64,000 nt of DNA from Desulfomicrobium macestii (GTDB lineage: Bacteria > Desulfobacterota > Desulfovibrionia > Desulfovibrionales > Desulfomicrobiaceae), in assembly GCF_014873765.1 (NCBI RefSeq), contig NZ_JADBGG010000003.1, positions 117,834-181,833 of the forward strand. Direction: 5' to 3'. Under the pieces are notes generated by a model, which saw only the letters and a program-made list of their open reading frames with translations, was not told the origin of the DNA and did not search any database. A program made the position numbers and the translations under genes. This document shows, one piece after another, positions 43,647 to 54,008 of the stretch. Each line of letters starts with the position of its first letter. Position 1 is the stretch's first letter.

Positions 43647-45269
43647 ATAGCATCAAAACCACTCGGCAACCTGACCGGCCTCAAACCCAGCCAGATCACG
43701 GCCATTTCCCGGCTCTACAACAGACGCTTTCCCGACCAGGGCGGGTTCACCCCCGACCAGGCCCGGGAGCTGGCCATCCTGAGCAGGGGCGTCAGCCGTC
43801 AGATCGGCGTGCTCATAAACCGCAAGGGCGTGCCGGTCATGGTACTGGTCGGAGAGCAGGACGGCATCCTGATCCCCGAGCTTTCGCGCCATCGTCAGGC
43901 CGACTCCCGGCTTTCCGGCCTGCGCCTCCTGCACACCCATCTCGATTCGTCCCTGCTGACCCAGGAAGACCTCATGGACATGGTCTTTTTGCGTCTTGAC
44001 GCCATCAGCGTGCTGACGGTGTCTTCCGACGGGGCTCCCAGAACCTGCCAGATCGCCCACATCCTGCCTCCGAACACCGACGAGCTGCCCTATCAGATTC
44101 ACCCGGCCATGATCTGGGATGATGTGGATTTTGATTTCGGAGCGAACGTCAAGGCCCTGGAGGACGAGCTTGCGCGCACGGGCCAAAGCGTGGCCGCCGC
44201 GGCCCGTGAGGGCTCGGCCATACTGGTCAGCGTGGCTTCGGAGTCCAGGGGCGCGCAGGAGCGATCCCTGGCGGAACTGGCGGAGCTGGCGGATACGGCC
44301 GGACTGGAAGTGGTGGGGCAGGTCGTGCAGCGGGTGACCCGGGTCAATCCCAAGCTCATCCTCGGCCGGGGCAAGCTTGCCGAGCTGGAAGTCCTGGCCT
44401 TGCAGAAGAATGCCGCGACCCTGGTCTTCGATCAGGAGCTGACCCCCACGCAGCAGCGCAACCTGAGCCAGATCACCGAGCGCAAGGTTCTGGACCGCAC
44501 CCAGCTCATTCTCGACATTTTCGCCCAGCACGCCCAGACTCGCGAAGGAAAGCTGCAGGTCGAGATGGCCCAGCTCAAGTACATGATGCCGCGCCTAGTG
44601 GGCCAGAATCGGGCTCTCAGCAGGCTGGCCGGCGGCATCGGCGGACGCGGTCCGGGCGAGACGCGTCTGGAGATGGATCGCCGCAAGATCCGCGAGCGCA
44701 TCGCCCAGATCAAGGCGGAGCTCATGAGCGTGCGAAAGCACCGCAAGTCCACGCGCAGCCGCCGCGACAAGGCCGGGCTGCCCATCGTCTCCCTGGTCGG
44801 GTACACCAACGCGGGCAAGTCCACGCTTCTGAACACCCTGACCAAGAGCGTGGTCCTGGCCGAGAACAAGCTTTTCGCCACGCTCGATCCCACCAGCCGC
44901 CGGTTGCGTTTTCCCGAGGACCGGGAAATCATCCTGACCGACACCGTAGGCTTCATCCGTCACCTCCCGGCCGATCTGCGCGAGGCCTTCATGGCCACCC
45001 TGGAGGAACTTGAGAGCGCGGACGTGCTGGTGCATGTGGCCGACGCCTCCCATCCGGAGATGGACGCCCAGATCGAAGCGGTGGAGTCCATCCTGCGCGA
45101 CCTCTCCATCGACACCATTCCGCGCATCCTCGCCCTGAACAAGACCGACCGCATAAGCGAAGAGACCCGCCAGACCCTGCGCTTCGTCCATCCCGAAGCT
45201 GTCTTCATTTCAGCCCTCGAACGCCCGACCCTGGCTCCTTTGGTCGAGCGCATCAAATCGCTGCTGTGA
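43647..45269 (+). CDS. hflX: GTPase HflX, apparently starting at an AUA codon
   Basis: This protein is the ribosome-splitting GTPase HflX. It has an N-terminal HflX domain, LGRGKLAELEVLALQKNAAT, the linker GGIGGRGPGETRLEMDRRKI, and the G domain with VGYTNAGKSTLLN (G1), FATLDPTSRRL, TDTVGFIRHLP (G3) and ALNKTD (G4). The first standard start (GTG 43809) would give 486 residues but omit conserved upstream sequence LTGLKPSQITAISRLYNRRF, which is typical of HflX N-termini in related bacteria. In frame, that sequence opens at ATA 43647, eight bases after GGAG, with no ATG/GTG/TTG between. The 540-residue form is reported on that basis; a sequencing error cannot be excluded. Confidence 0.8.
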   Translation: MASKPLGNLTGLKPSQITAISRLYNRRFPDQGGFTPDQARELAILSRGVSRQIGVLINRKGVPVMVLVGEQDGILIPELSRHRQADSRLSGLRLLHTHLDSSLLTQEDLMDMVFLRLDAISVLTVSSDGAPRTCQIAHILPPNTDELPYQIHPAMIWDDVDFDFGANVKALEDELARTGQSVAAAAREGSAILVSVASESRGAQERSLAELAELADTAGLEVVGQVVQRVTRVNPKLILGRGKLAELEVLALQKNAATLVFDQELTPTQQRNLSQITERKVLDRTQLILDIFAQHAQTREGKLQVEMAQLKYMMPRLVGQNRALSRLAGGIGGRGPGETRLEMDRRKIRERIAQIKAELMSVRKHRKSTRSRRDKAGLPIVSLVGYTNAGKSTLLNTLTKSVVLAENKLFATLDPTSRRLRFPEDREIILTDTVGFIRHLPADLREAFMATLEELESADVLVHVADASHPEMDAQIEAVESILRDLSIDTIPRILALNKTDRISEETRQTLRFVHPEAVFISALERPTLAPLVERIKSLL

Positions 45270-45301
45270 CGCCGCGTCCTGTGCAAAGCCTCTTTCGATA
45301 A

Positions 45302-45333
45302 AGGCATGGATTCCCGCCTGCGCGGGAATGACA
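45302..45333 (-). repeat. REP palindrome, inverted copy
   Basis: gcatggattcccgcctgcgc followed by gggaatgac is the same palindrome as in the downstream array but in the opposite orientation, 24 bp after the end of hflX. Confidence 0.8.
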
Positions 45334-45365
45334 CATGAACAACGCCTGAATTGGTGGTTACGGAT

Positions 45366-45785
45366 CGACGACGGCCAGGAGTTTTCGCCTTGCGACCACG
45401 TCATTCCCGCGCAGGCGGGAATCCATGCTTCATCCGGCACGAACCCTTCGCCCCTCCGGGCATCTTCCCTTGGTCGATGAGCAGGAATTTTCGCCTTGCG
45501 ACCACGTCATTCCCGCGCAGGCGGGAATCCATAATTCATCCGGCACGAACCCTTCGTCCTTCCGGGCATCTTCCCTTGGTCGATGAGCAGGAATTTTCGC
45601 CTTGCGACCACGTCATTCCCGCGCAGGCGGGAATCCATGCTTCATCCGACATGAACCCTTCGCCCCTCCAGGCATCTTCCCTTGGTCGATGAGCAGGAGT
45701 TTTCGCCCTGCGACCACGTCATTCCCGCGCAGGCGGGAATCCATGCTTCATCCGACATGAACCCTTCGTCCCTCCAGGCATCTGC
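45366..45785. repeat. 106-bp tandem repeat array carrying REP palindromes
   Basis: The palindrome tcattcccgcgcaggcggga begins at 45401, 45507, 45613 and 45719, exactly 106 bp apart. The rest of each unit is also repeated (gaacccttcgcccctccggg, ttggtcgatgagcagga, ttttcgccttgcgaccacg) with a few substitutions. The array fills the gap between hflX and plsY. Partial units flank it on both sides. Open frames across it are by-products of the repeat. Confidence 0.93.
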
Positions 45786-45793
45786 CCTGAAAA

Positions 45794-45833
45794 GCGAAAA
45801 GCGCGAAAACCCTTGGGCTTCCGCGCTTTTCGC
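45794..45833 (-). terminator. Hairpin at the 3' end of plsY
   Basis: gcgaaaagcgcg (45794-45805) pairs perfectly with 45822-45833. It lies 19 bp beyond the plsY stop codon on the minus strand, with a short T run (cttttc) after the stem. Confidence 0.7.
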
Positions 45834-45852
45834 GTTGTATTCAAGACGAAAG

Positions 45853-46437
45853 TTACTTCATTTTCCAGGGATGTTCCTCGCCCGCCATGAGGCGCTGGAT
45901 GTTCTCGGAGTGCTTCCAGAAGATCAGCGCCATGAGCACCAGGGCCAGGGGAATGGCGCTAAAGAGGCCCTGGAAGAGCAGCACCACGGGCATGAGCGCG
46001 ACCATGACCAGGGAAGCCAGGGACACGAAATTGTAGAAGTACAGGGCCGCGAGGAATCCAAGGGCGCAGAGTATCGTCCCAGAGGTGGAGATGGCCACGA
46101 AGGCTCCCACCCAGGTGGCTACGCCTTTGCCGCCCTTGCCGTGCAGGAACACGGAGAACATGTGTCCGCAGACCGCGGCCGTGGCGACCAGCGTCAGAAA
46201 AAAGTAGGAATCCGAGAAGCTCGCGGCCAAGGCCACGGGCACAAAGCCTTTCAGCATGTCCAGGGCCAGGGTCAGGGCTCCGTACTTGGTGCCGCAGAGG
46301 CGGCCGACGTTGGTCGCCCCGATGTTGCCGCTGCCCTCACTGCGCGGGTCGATGCCGCAGCAGGTTCTGGAGATCAAGAGGCCGAAGGGCATGGCACCCA
46401 GAAGATAGCTGATTGCGAGCCAGAATATTGTCACCAT
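45853..46437 (-). CDS. plsY: Glycerol-3-phosphate acyltransferase PlsY
   Basis: The 194-residue inner-membrane enzyme acylates glycerol-3-phosphate from acyl-phosphate, the first step of phospholipid synthesis. Signatures are SYLLGAMPFGLLISR, GSGNIGATNVGR, LDMLKGFVPV, CGHMFSVFLHGKGGKGVAT and the terminal FWKHSENIQRLMAGEE, all PlsY motifs. Five to six membrane segments are evident. Its start is 80 bp from the RNase II-family gene stop. Confidence 0.95.
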   Translation of the reverse strand: MVTIFWLAISYLLGAMPFGLLISRTCCGIDPRSEGSGNIGATNVGRLCGTKYGALTLALDMLKGFVPVALAASFSDSYFFLTLVATAAVCGHMFSVFLHGKGGKGVATWVGAFVAISTSGTILCALGFLAALYFYNFVSLASLVMVALMPVVLLFQGLFSAIPLALVLMALIFWKHSENIQRLMAGEEHPWKMK

Positions 46438-46516
46438 GTGCAGTCTCCTTGGTCTTTGGAAAGTTGGATTGGCATGTGCCGAAATCCCCTACGTGAAAAT
46501 GGCTGCCCGTACAAGT

Positions 46517-48559
46517 TCATTCCTCTTCCCAGGCCTCGACGATCTTGATCTCGTTGTTCAGGGGATCGACCTTGCCGATTCTGATGGAAAAGCCCTGGCC
46601 GAGGCGGATCTTGTCCCCGAAGATCTTGCGCGGAGCCTTCAGGAAGAGCTGCAGATCGGGCAGCGAGATGGTCACCAGGTGCGAGCCCGGATCGACAATG
46701 ATCCCGGACCAGCGCATCTTTTTGTGATTTTGCCTGAAATATTCGTATTTCCAGTATCGTGGGCGCATGCGCTGAACCTGTCCGACCAGTTCGGCCCTGC
46801 TGGACAGCAGCGGGAGCAGGCTTTCGAGCTCGGCCTGGTTCAGCAGGCGCCCGTGCCCGGTCAGTCTGGCCATGATCTGGGCCATGTTGATGAAGTCCGA
46901 ATAGCGCCTGAGCGGCGAGGTCACCGGAGCATAGGCCTTGGCCCCGATGGTGGCGTGACGCCGGGGCTCGCATTCAAGGATGGAGGGGCCCATGTTGTTG
47001 ATGATGCGGTAGATGTCCGTGGGATCGGTCCAGACTCCGGCGCTTTCGGCGGGCAGCGTGATGTTCTGGGTCCTGAAAAGCAGGGCGGTGCCGGTCTCCC
47101 GGGCCCACGAGCCCATGGCCTTGTTGGCCAGGATCATGAACTCGGACACGATTTTCTGCGCTTCGGGCGTGGATTCGGACTGCACGACCTCGACTTCCGG
47201 ATTGACCGGGTCCTTGCACAGGACCATGCGCGGATCGGGCTGGTCCATGATCACGGCGTGATCGCGGATGCGCGCCTGCCGCAGCAGGGTGGCCAGGTCG
47301 CGGGCGTGGTGCAGCATTCCGGGATCGGCTGTCGCGATTTCGTTTTCAACACCCGTGTAGGTCAGGTTGGCCTTGATGCTGATCCACGCGATTTGCGGGT
47401 CAAAGGAGCGCAAGGCTCCTTCCGGGTCCAGATCGAAGGAAATGATCAGAGCCGGGCGTTCCTGCCCGGCGCGCAGGCTGAAGAAATCCTTGCCCAGGGC
47501 CTCGGGCAGCATGTGGCTGGTGCCTTCGGGCAGATAGAGGGAAGTGAAGCGGTGTAGCACCGCTTTGTCCAGGGGGCTGCCGAATTCCCAGCCAAGACAG
47601 GGGCAGGCCAGGGCCAGACGCAGCTTGAACCCGTCCTGATCCCGCGTCAGGTCGAATCCGTCGTCGATGTCCTGGGTGCTGGAGGAGTCGATGGTCACGA
47701 TGTCGACGATGGGCTCTGTGCGCGAGGCCAGAACCCGTTCCTGCAGGGCCGTGACCGCCTCGGCGTGGGCCTCGGCCCAGTCCGGCTCCCAGTAGTATTG
47801 GGCGCGGCAGAGGTGGAAATTGAAATGCGGCGGCACGATGCCCCAGGCCTGGGCCAGAAAGAGCGGCAGGTGCGGGTCTTCCGGCATGCCCTGGCACATG
47901 GTCTTCCACAGGGCGTCCGAATCCCGGTCGTCGGGGTTGCACAGACGGGTCATGAGCAGGTCGCGGATGCGGCTCGCCTGCTCCTCGTCGGGCTGGGGCA
48001 GGGTGCTTTTGCGCTTGCAGAAGATGTCCCACAGTCCGCGCAGAAAGACCTGCCCGAAGCCGACCAGACGCTCGCGCTCCTGAGCCTTGCGCAGCTCTTC
48101 CTGACGGCGCTCCACGGTTTCCTGCGGATAGATCTCGAACTGGGGCGGGGAGAACTTGAAATGGGTCTTGGTCTGGAGCAGCTTGCGCCCGAGGGCCGCG
48201 AGCTGGTCGGGGCTTGCCTCCTCGAAGACCAGGCTTGCGAACCATTCAATGCCCGCCTCGTCCACTTCGCCCTGGGCCAGGTCCCAGATTTCCAGCGCAT
48301 CGACGGATTCCGCCAGGCGTTCCCGGCGCCCGTTGTGCGTGCGCAGCAGATCGAGCATCTCCTGACGGCTGCTTCCCGCCGGACATTGGGGCCCAAGCCA
48401 GGGCAGGACGCGGGACAGCGGGAGCTTGAGCTCGCGCTGCCCCGAGGTGAAGACCCGCAGGCGAGGCCCCTGGACGTCCAGGACCCAGGCCGTGACGGGC
48501 TGGTTGTCCTGCAGGAATTCCATGATGCACCCTGGCTGCAGGGATAGAGAGGTGGACAT
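46517..48559 (-). CDS. RNase II/RNase R family exoribonuclease (RNB domain)
   Basis: This 680-residue protein has an RNB catalytic domain with TIDSSSTQDIDDGFDLTR (the four-acid metal cluster), then FTSLYLPEGTSHMLPEALGK and ATIGAKAYAPVTSPLRRYSD, the conserved PLRRYxD box. A C-terminal S1-like segment (LRLGQGFSIRIGKVDP) follows. The N-terminal about 240 residues differ from E. coli RNase II and have an extra helical region. It should degrade single-stranded RNA 3'-5'. An internal ATG at residue 13 is an alternative start. Confidence 0.9.
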   Translation of the reverse strand: MSTSLSLQPGCIMEFLQDNQPVTAWVLDVQGPRLRVFTSGQRELKLPLSRVLPWLGPQCPAGSSRQEMLDLLRTHNGRRERLAESVDALEIWDLAQGEVDEAGIEWFASLVFEEASPDQLAALGRKLLQTKTHFKFSPPQFEIYPQETVERRQEELRKAQERERLVGFGQVFLRGLWDIFCKRKSTLPQPDEEQASRIRDLLMTRLCNPDDRDSDALWKTMCQGMPEDPHLPLFLAQAWGIVPPHFNFHLCRAQYYWEPDWAEAHAEAVTALQERVLASRTEPIVDIVTIDSSSTQDIDDGFDLTRDQDGFKLRLALACPCLGWEFGSPLDKAVLHRFTSLYLPEGTSHMLPEALGKDFFSLRAGQERPALIISFDLDPEGALRSFDPQIAWISIKANLTYTGVENEIATADPGMLHHARDLATLLRQARIRDHAVIMDQPDPRMVLCKDPVNPEVEVVQSESTPEAQKIVSEFMILANKAMGSWARETGTALLFRTQNITLPAESAGVWTDPTDIYRIINNMGPSILECEPRRHATIGAKAYAPVTSPLRRYSDFINMAQIMARLTGHGRLLNQAELESLLPLLSSRAELVGQVQRMRPRYWKYEYFRQNHKKMRWSGIIVDPGSHLVTISLPDLQLFLKAPRKIFGDKIRLGQGFSIRIGKVDPLNNEIKIVEAWEEE

Positions 48560-48628
48560 AAAAGGCCTTATGCGCTGTGCGCGTGAGCCGACCTGGCCGG
48601 CTCGGGTGAACGGCCCTTGGGCCGTGTT

Positions 48629-49903
48629 CTAGTGTTTGAAGGAGCGCTGGCCGGTGAAGACCATGGCCACCTGCGGGGTGGCGCTGTTCACGGCCTGGAT
48701 GATTTCCCAGTCGCGGATGGAGCCGCCGGGCTGGGCGATGGCGGTCACGCCCTGGGCCACGGCCAGATCCACGCCGTCACGGAAGGGGAAGAATCCGTCC
48801 GAGACGAGGACCGTGCCGGGCAGGCCGCCCCTGGCCTGTTCGGTGCTGGCCAGAATCTCGGCCAGGGAAGAGGCCAGCTCCTGGTCCGCCCGGGCTTTTT
48901 GCTTCAGCTCGTACAGGGAGAGGCCGTGGCGTTCGAAGGCCAGCTTGTCGGCGTACTTGGTGTAGGCCTTCTGGATGGTCAGCTCGACGCAGCCCACCCG
49001 GTCCTGTTCACCCGTGCCGATGGACACGGTGGCCCCGTCGCGGGCGAAGATGATGGAGTTCGAGGTCACTCCGGCTTCCACGGCCCAGGCGAAGAGCAGA
49101 TCCTCGGCTTCGCGGCGGCTGGGCTTGCGGGCCAGGTAGGTGGTGCCGTCCTTGATCGCCTCGGCGGGCAGGAAGTCGTCCTCGGTCAGGATTCTGTTCC
49201 TGAAGGAGGCCTGGATGATGAGTCCGCCGTCGACCAGGGATTTTATATCCAGAAAAGGGGTGCCGACAATTTTTTCCAGCTCGGCCAGCGCCGGGATGCC
49301 GATGATGCGCAGGTTCTTTTTCGCGGTCAGGACGGTCAGGGCCTCGGCCGTGAAATCCGGGGCGGCGATGACCTCGAAGTAGCTTCCGCTTATGAACTCG
49401 GCGCAGTCCTTGTCTAGGGTGCGGTTGACGATGATGGTGCCGCCGAAGGCCGCGATGCGGTCGGAGGCGAAGGCGCGGGTCAGGGCCGTGAACAGGCCCT
49501 CGTCAGACCAGGCCGCGCCGCAGGGATTGTTGTGTTTGAGGATGATGGCGGCGGGCTTGGCCGTGAGGTACTGGAGCATGTTGATGCCGTTGTCCACGTC
49601 GGTCAGGTTGATCTTGCCCGGATGTTTGCCGGACTGGATCAGGTTGTCCTCGGTCAGACTCGACACGAGCTTGTGCTGTCCCTGCTGGAAGGCGACGCCG
49701 TCCATGTTGAAGGAGCTCTCGACCACTTCATAGAGCGCCGCGGGCTGGTCCGGGTTTTCGCCGTAGCGCAATCCTTTCTGTTCGCCGCCGATGTTCCAGG
49801 TTTTCTTGGCGTAGCGGATGGTCTGTTCGCCCACGGTCAAGGTCAGGTCGGCGGGAAAGGAGTCCCGGTTCAGCGTATGATACATCTTCTTGAGATCACT
49901 CAT
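48629..49903 (-). CDS. Phosphoribosylaminoimidazolecarboxamide (AICAR) formyltransferase, stand-alone
   Basis: The 424-residue protein equals the C-terminal AICARFT domain of PurH: LRYGENPDQPAALYEV, ILKHNNPCGAAW, AFASDRIAAFGGTIIVNR, SDGFFPFRDGVDLAVAQGVT and the final GSIRDWEIIQAVN. It transfers a formyl group to AICAR, giving FAICAR for the separate cyclohydrolase at 43010-43603. Start 49903 has GGAG seven bases upstream. It is divergent from purA, 271 bp away. Confidence 0.93.
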   Translation of the reverse strand: MSDLKKMYHTLNRDSFPADLTLTVGEQTIRYAKKTWNIGGEQKGLRYGENPDQPAALYEVVESSFNMDGVAFQQGQHKLVSSLTEDNLIQSGKHPGKINLTDVDNGINMLQYLTAKPAAIILKHNNPCGAAWSDEGLFTALTRAFASDRIAAFGGTIIVNRTLDKDCAEFISGSYFEVIAAPDFTAEALTVLTAKKNLRIIGIPALAELEKIVGTPFLDIKSLVDGGLIIQASFRNRILTEDDFLPAEAIKDGTTYLARKPSRREAEDLLFAWAVEAGVTSNSIIFARDGATVSIGTGEQDRVGCVELTIQKAYTKYADKLAFERHGLSLYELKQKARADQELASSLAEILASTEQARGGLPGTVLVSDGFFPFRDGVDLAVAQGVTAIAQPGGSIRDWEIIQAVNSATPQVAMVFTGQRSFKH

Positions 49904-50090
49904 ATATATTCTCCGAAAAGAGGATTTGGCGTTGTCCGGCGTGGGTCCGGGCCGTGTGAATCCATGTGCCCCTAGCACAGGCCCGGATGGACGGCAAATC
50001 CCGTGCCGTGCCGGGGCCTGGGGCGGGACGCGCGGGCTGCGCGAATTGTCGTGTTCGAGTTTTTCCGGACCAATCGATTGCGTAAATTGA

Positions 50091-51449
<1,359 letters not shown>

Positions 51450-51450
51450 C

Positions 51451-51476
51451 AATGGGAGGTTCGCCTCCCATTTTTT
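51451..51476 (+). terminator. Rho-independent terminator of purA, abutting holB
   Basis: aatgggagg-ttcg-cctcccatt is a perfect 9-bp stem with T-run through 51476. The holB ATG lies at 51481, so the terminator occupies the whole space where a holB leader and Shine-Dalgarno would be. Confidence 0.9.
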
Positions 51477-51480
51477 GATC

Positions 51481-52326
51481 ATGTCCACACCCTGGCAGCA
51501 TATCATCTCTTCCCAGCCCCGCATCGCGGGGTTTCTGGAACGCCTCGCCCAGGCTCCGCCCAATTCACTGCTCCTGGAAGGCGGAAACGCTTCCGAACGT
51601 CTGGCCTTCGGGCTTTTCTGGGCCGCGCGGCTGATGTGCCGCGAGGCGGCTCCTCCGTGTGGAAAGTGCCGCATCTGCCTGCAGATCGCCGATGACGCCT
51701 GTCGTGATCTTTTTCTCCTGAACGGGGCCGAGGGTTCGATCAACGTGGACACGGTGCGCGAAGTACGCGCCGTGCTCGGCGATCCGCCTGCGGGTCGGGG
51801 ACCGCGCGTGGTCATCCTGGCCGAGGCGCAGGCCCTGGGCGACGGCGCGGCCAATGCGCTGCTCAAGTCCCTGGAGGAACCAAGCCCGGGCAACGTCTTT
51901 GTGCTTTTGGCTCCGAGCCGTGAAATTTTGCTGCCGACCCTGGTGTCCCGCAGTTTCGTGCTTACCTTGGGTTGGCCCAAAGGCGGGCTCGAAGACCCCG
52001 ATCTGGGCGAGCGCCTGCGCGCCTTGTGCGAGTTCATCCAGAGCGGCAAGGGCGCCTGGCTCGAATGGACGGGGCGCAAGGGCAGCGTGGACGCGCGGAT
52101 GGCCGACTCCATTTTGCGCGAGGTCCAGCGCAGCCTGGTCCAGGCCGGGTACGGCAACCCCCTGACCGAGCTGGCACGCCTCCTGGCCGCGAGGCTGGAT
52201 GTGGTCGCGGTGCGTCAGGTGGGCGTCATCATCGAGAATGCCCTCGAAAGTCTGGAAGTGGGGGCCAATCCAGCCGTGGTGCTGGAGTGGGTCGCCATAC
52301 GCATGTGGAACCTCCTGCACAAATAA
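51481..52326 (+). CDS. holB: DNA polymerase III delta-prime subunit
   Basis: The 281-residue clamp-loader subunit has SLLLEGGNASERLAFGLFWA in place of a Walker A, the zinc module CREAAPPCGKCRIC, VREVRAVLGDPPAGRGPRVV and the sensor ANALLKSLEEPSP with LPTLVSRS. This is typical of delta-prime, which does not hydrolyse ATP. No Shine-Dalgarno sequence precedes the ATG because of the purA terminator. serB follows after 4 bp. Confidence 0.85.
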   Translation: MSTPWQHIISSQPRIAGFLERLAQAPPNSLLLEGGNASERLAFGLFWAARLMCREAAPPCGKCRICLQIADDACRDLFLLNGAEGSINVDTVREVRAVLGDPPAGRGPRVVILAEAQALGDGAANALLKSLEEPSPGNVFVLLAPSREILLPTLVSRSFVLTLGWPKGGLEDPDLGERLRALCEFIQSGKGAWLEWTGRKGSVDARMADSILREVQRSLVQAGYGNPLTELARLLAARLDVVAVRQVGVIIENALESLEVGANPAVVLEWVAIRMWNLLHK

Positions 52327-52330
52327 GAAG

Positions 52331-53566
52331 ATGCGCGAAATCATTCTCATACAAATCGCCGGCACTGACCGGGACGGTCTTCTGGCCGGGATCATGGGGC
52401 AGCTGGCCGAGTCCGGGGTGACCATCCTCGACATCAGCCAGTCCGTCATTCACGACGACCTCTCCCTTGGCGTGCTCATCGAGGTGCCGCGCGAGAACGA
52501 ATCCTCGCCCATTTTGAAGGACCTCCTCTACTGGGCCCACAACCAGGGTCTGCACCTCAAGTTTTCCCCCGTGACCGAGGACGATTACGAACGCTGGGTC
52601 GGCGTGCAGGGCCGCAAGCGGCATATCGTGACCGTGCTCGGGCGCACCATAACGGCGGCCAATCTGGCGGCCATGGCCGAGGTGATCACCTCGCACGGAC
52701 TGAGCATCGACTGCATCACCCGCCTTTCGGGTCGCAGATCCCTGGCCAATCCGCCGGCCATGCCCCGGTCCTGCCTCGAATTTTCCGTGCGCGGTACTCC
52801 GGAAGACATCTCCGGCATGCGCGCCGCTTTTCTGGACCTCTCCCGGGAACAGGGCATCGACATCGGCTTTCAGGAAGACAACGCCTTCCGTCGCATTCGT
52901 CGGCTGGTCTGTTTCGACATGGATTCGACCCTGATCCAGGCCGAGGTCATCGACGAGCTGGCCAAGCGGGCCGGAGTGGGCGAGGAGGTCGCGGCCATCA
53001 CCGAGGCGGCCATGCGCGGGGAGCTGGACTTTTCCCAGAGCCTGCGCAAGCGCGTGAGCCTGCTCAAGGGCCTGCCCGAAACCGTGCTGCAGGATGTCGC
53101 CGCGACCCTGCCCATGACCGAGGGCGCGGAAAGACTCATTCGCACCCTGAAGAGCCTTGGCTACACCATCGCCATCCTGTCCGGCGGTTTCAATTATTTC
53201 GGGCACCGTCTGCAGGAGCAACTCGGCATCGACTACGTGCACGCCAACGAGCTTGAGATAAAGGACGGGGTCCTGACCGGCGGACTGGTGGGCGAGATCG
53301 TCGACGGCGCGGGCAAGGCCCGGTTGCTGAAGTCCATCGCCGCCGAGGAGCATATCTCCCTGTCTCAGGTCATTGCCGTGGGCGACGGGGCCAACGATCT
53401 GCCCATGCTCGACGTGGCCGGGCTCGGCATCGCCTTTCACGCCAAGCCCGTGGTCCGTCAGGGCGCGGGGCAGGCCATTTCCAACGTGGGTCTTGACGGC
53501 GTGCTCTATTTTCTGGGCCTGCGGGACCGCGAAACCCTGGATCAACTGGCCGGAAGGGAGGGATAA
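52331..53566 (+). CDS. serB: Phosphoserine phosphatase with ACT domains
   Basis: This 411-residue protein performs the last step of serine synthesis. Two N-terminal ACT modules (about 1-80: QIAGTDRDGLLAGIMGQL; about 95-180) precede the HAD domain with FDMDSTLIQAEVID (DxDxT), SGGFNYF and GDGANDLPML. The ATG lies four bases after the holB stop and the stop shares one base with the fxsA start, so the three genes are one operon. Confidence 0.94.
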   Translation: MREIILIQIAGTDRDGLLAGIMGQLAESGVTILDISQSVIHDDLSLGVLIEVPRENESSPILKDLLYWAHNQGLHLKFSPVTEDDYERWVGVQGRKRHIVTVLGRTITAANLAAMAEVITSHGLSIDCITRLSGRRSLANPPAMPRSCLEFSVRGTPEDISGMRAAFLDLSREQGIDIGFQEDNAFRRIRRLVCFDMDSTLIQAEVIDELAKRAGVGEEVAAITEAAMRGELDFSQSLRKRVSLLKGLPETVLQDVAATLPMTEGAERLIRTLKSLGYTIAILSGGFNYFGHRLQEQLGIDYVHANELEIKDGVLTGGLVGEIVDGAGKARLLKSIAAEEHISLSQVIAVGDGANDLPMLDVAGLGIAFHAKPVVRQGAGQAISNVGLDGVLYFLGLRDRETLDQLAGREG

Positions 53567-53961
53567 TGTTCGGAAAGCTGTTTTTGCTCTTTGTGCTGGT
53601 GCCGGTGGCCGAGATTTACGTGCTGGTCACCGTCGGCAGCTCCATCGGGGCCTTCCCGACCATCGCCCTGGTCATATTGACGGCCCTGGCCGGAGCGCAT
53701 CTGGCGCGCATGCAGGGGCTGTCGACCATGATGCGCATCCGCGAGAATCTGGACCAGGGCTTCATGCCCGCCGAAGAACTCCTCGACGGCGTGCTCATCT
53801 TTCTGGCCGGAATGGTACTCCTGACGCCGGGCTTCCTGACCGACATCGCAGGCCTGCTCATCCTTCTGCCGGCAACGCGCAACCTGTTCAAAAAGTGGCT
53901 GCGCAAGAAGTTCGACGAATGGCGGCAAAATCCCAACGTACACATAACGTTCCACAGATAA
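53566..53961 (+). CDS. fxsA: FxsA family membrane protein
   Basis: The 131-residue protein has the FxsA pattern LFVLVPVAEIYVLVTVG, LVILTALAGAHLARMQG, LLDGVLIFLAGMVLLTPGFL (G-PG motif) and TDIAGLLILLPATRN, with about four helices. E. coli FxsA relieves F-plasmid exclusion of phage T7; the general function is not known. It is translationally coupled to serB (TAATG). Confidence 0.92.
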   Translation: MFGKLFLLFVLVPVAEIYVLVTVGSSIGAFPTIALVILTALAGAHLARMQGLSTMMRIRENLDQGFMPAEELLDGVLIFLAGMVLLTPGFLTDIAGLLILLPATRNLFKKWLRKKFDEWRQNPNVHITFHR

Positions 53962-54008
53962 AGGCCAGCCCCCGGCGGAACGCGCCCCACAGGCGCAAGC
54001 TCTGCGTA

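Noticed and set aside
45366-45785. CRISPR array
   Set aside because: Spacing is regular, but the sequence between palindromes is itself repeated, so there are no unique spacers. The 106-bp period and lack of cas genes also exclude CRISPR.
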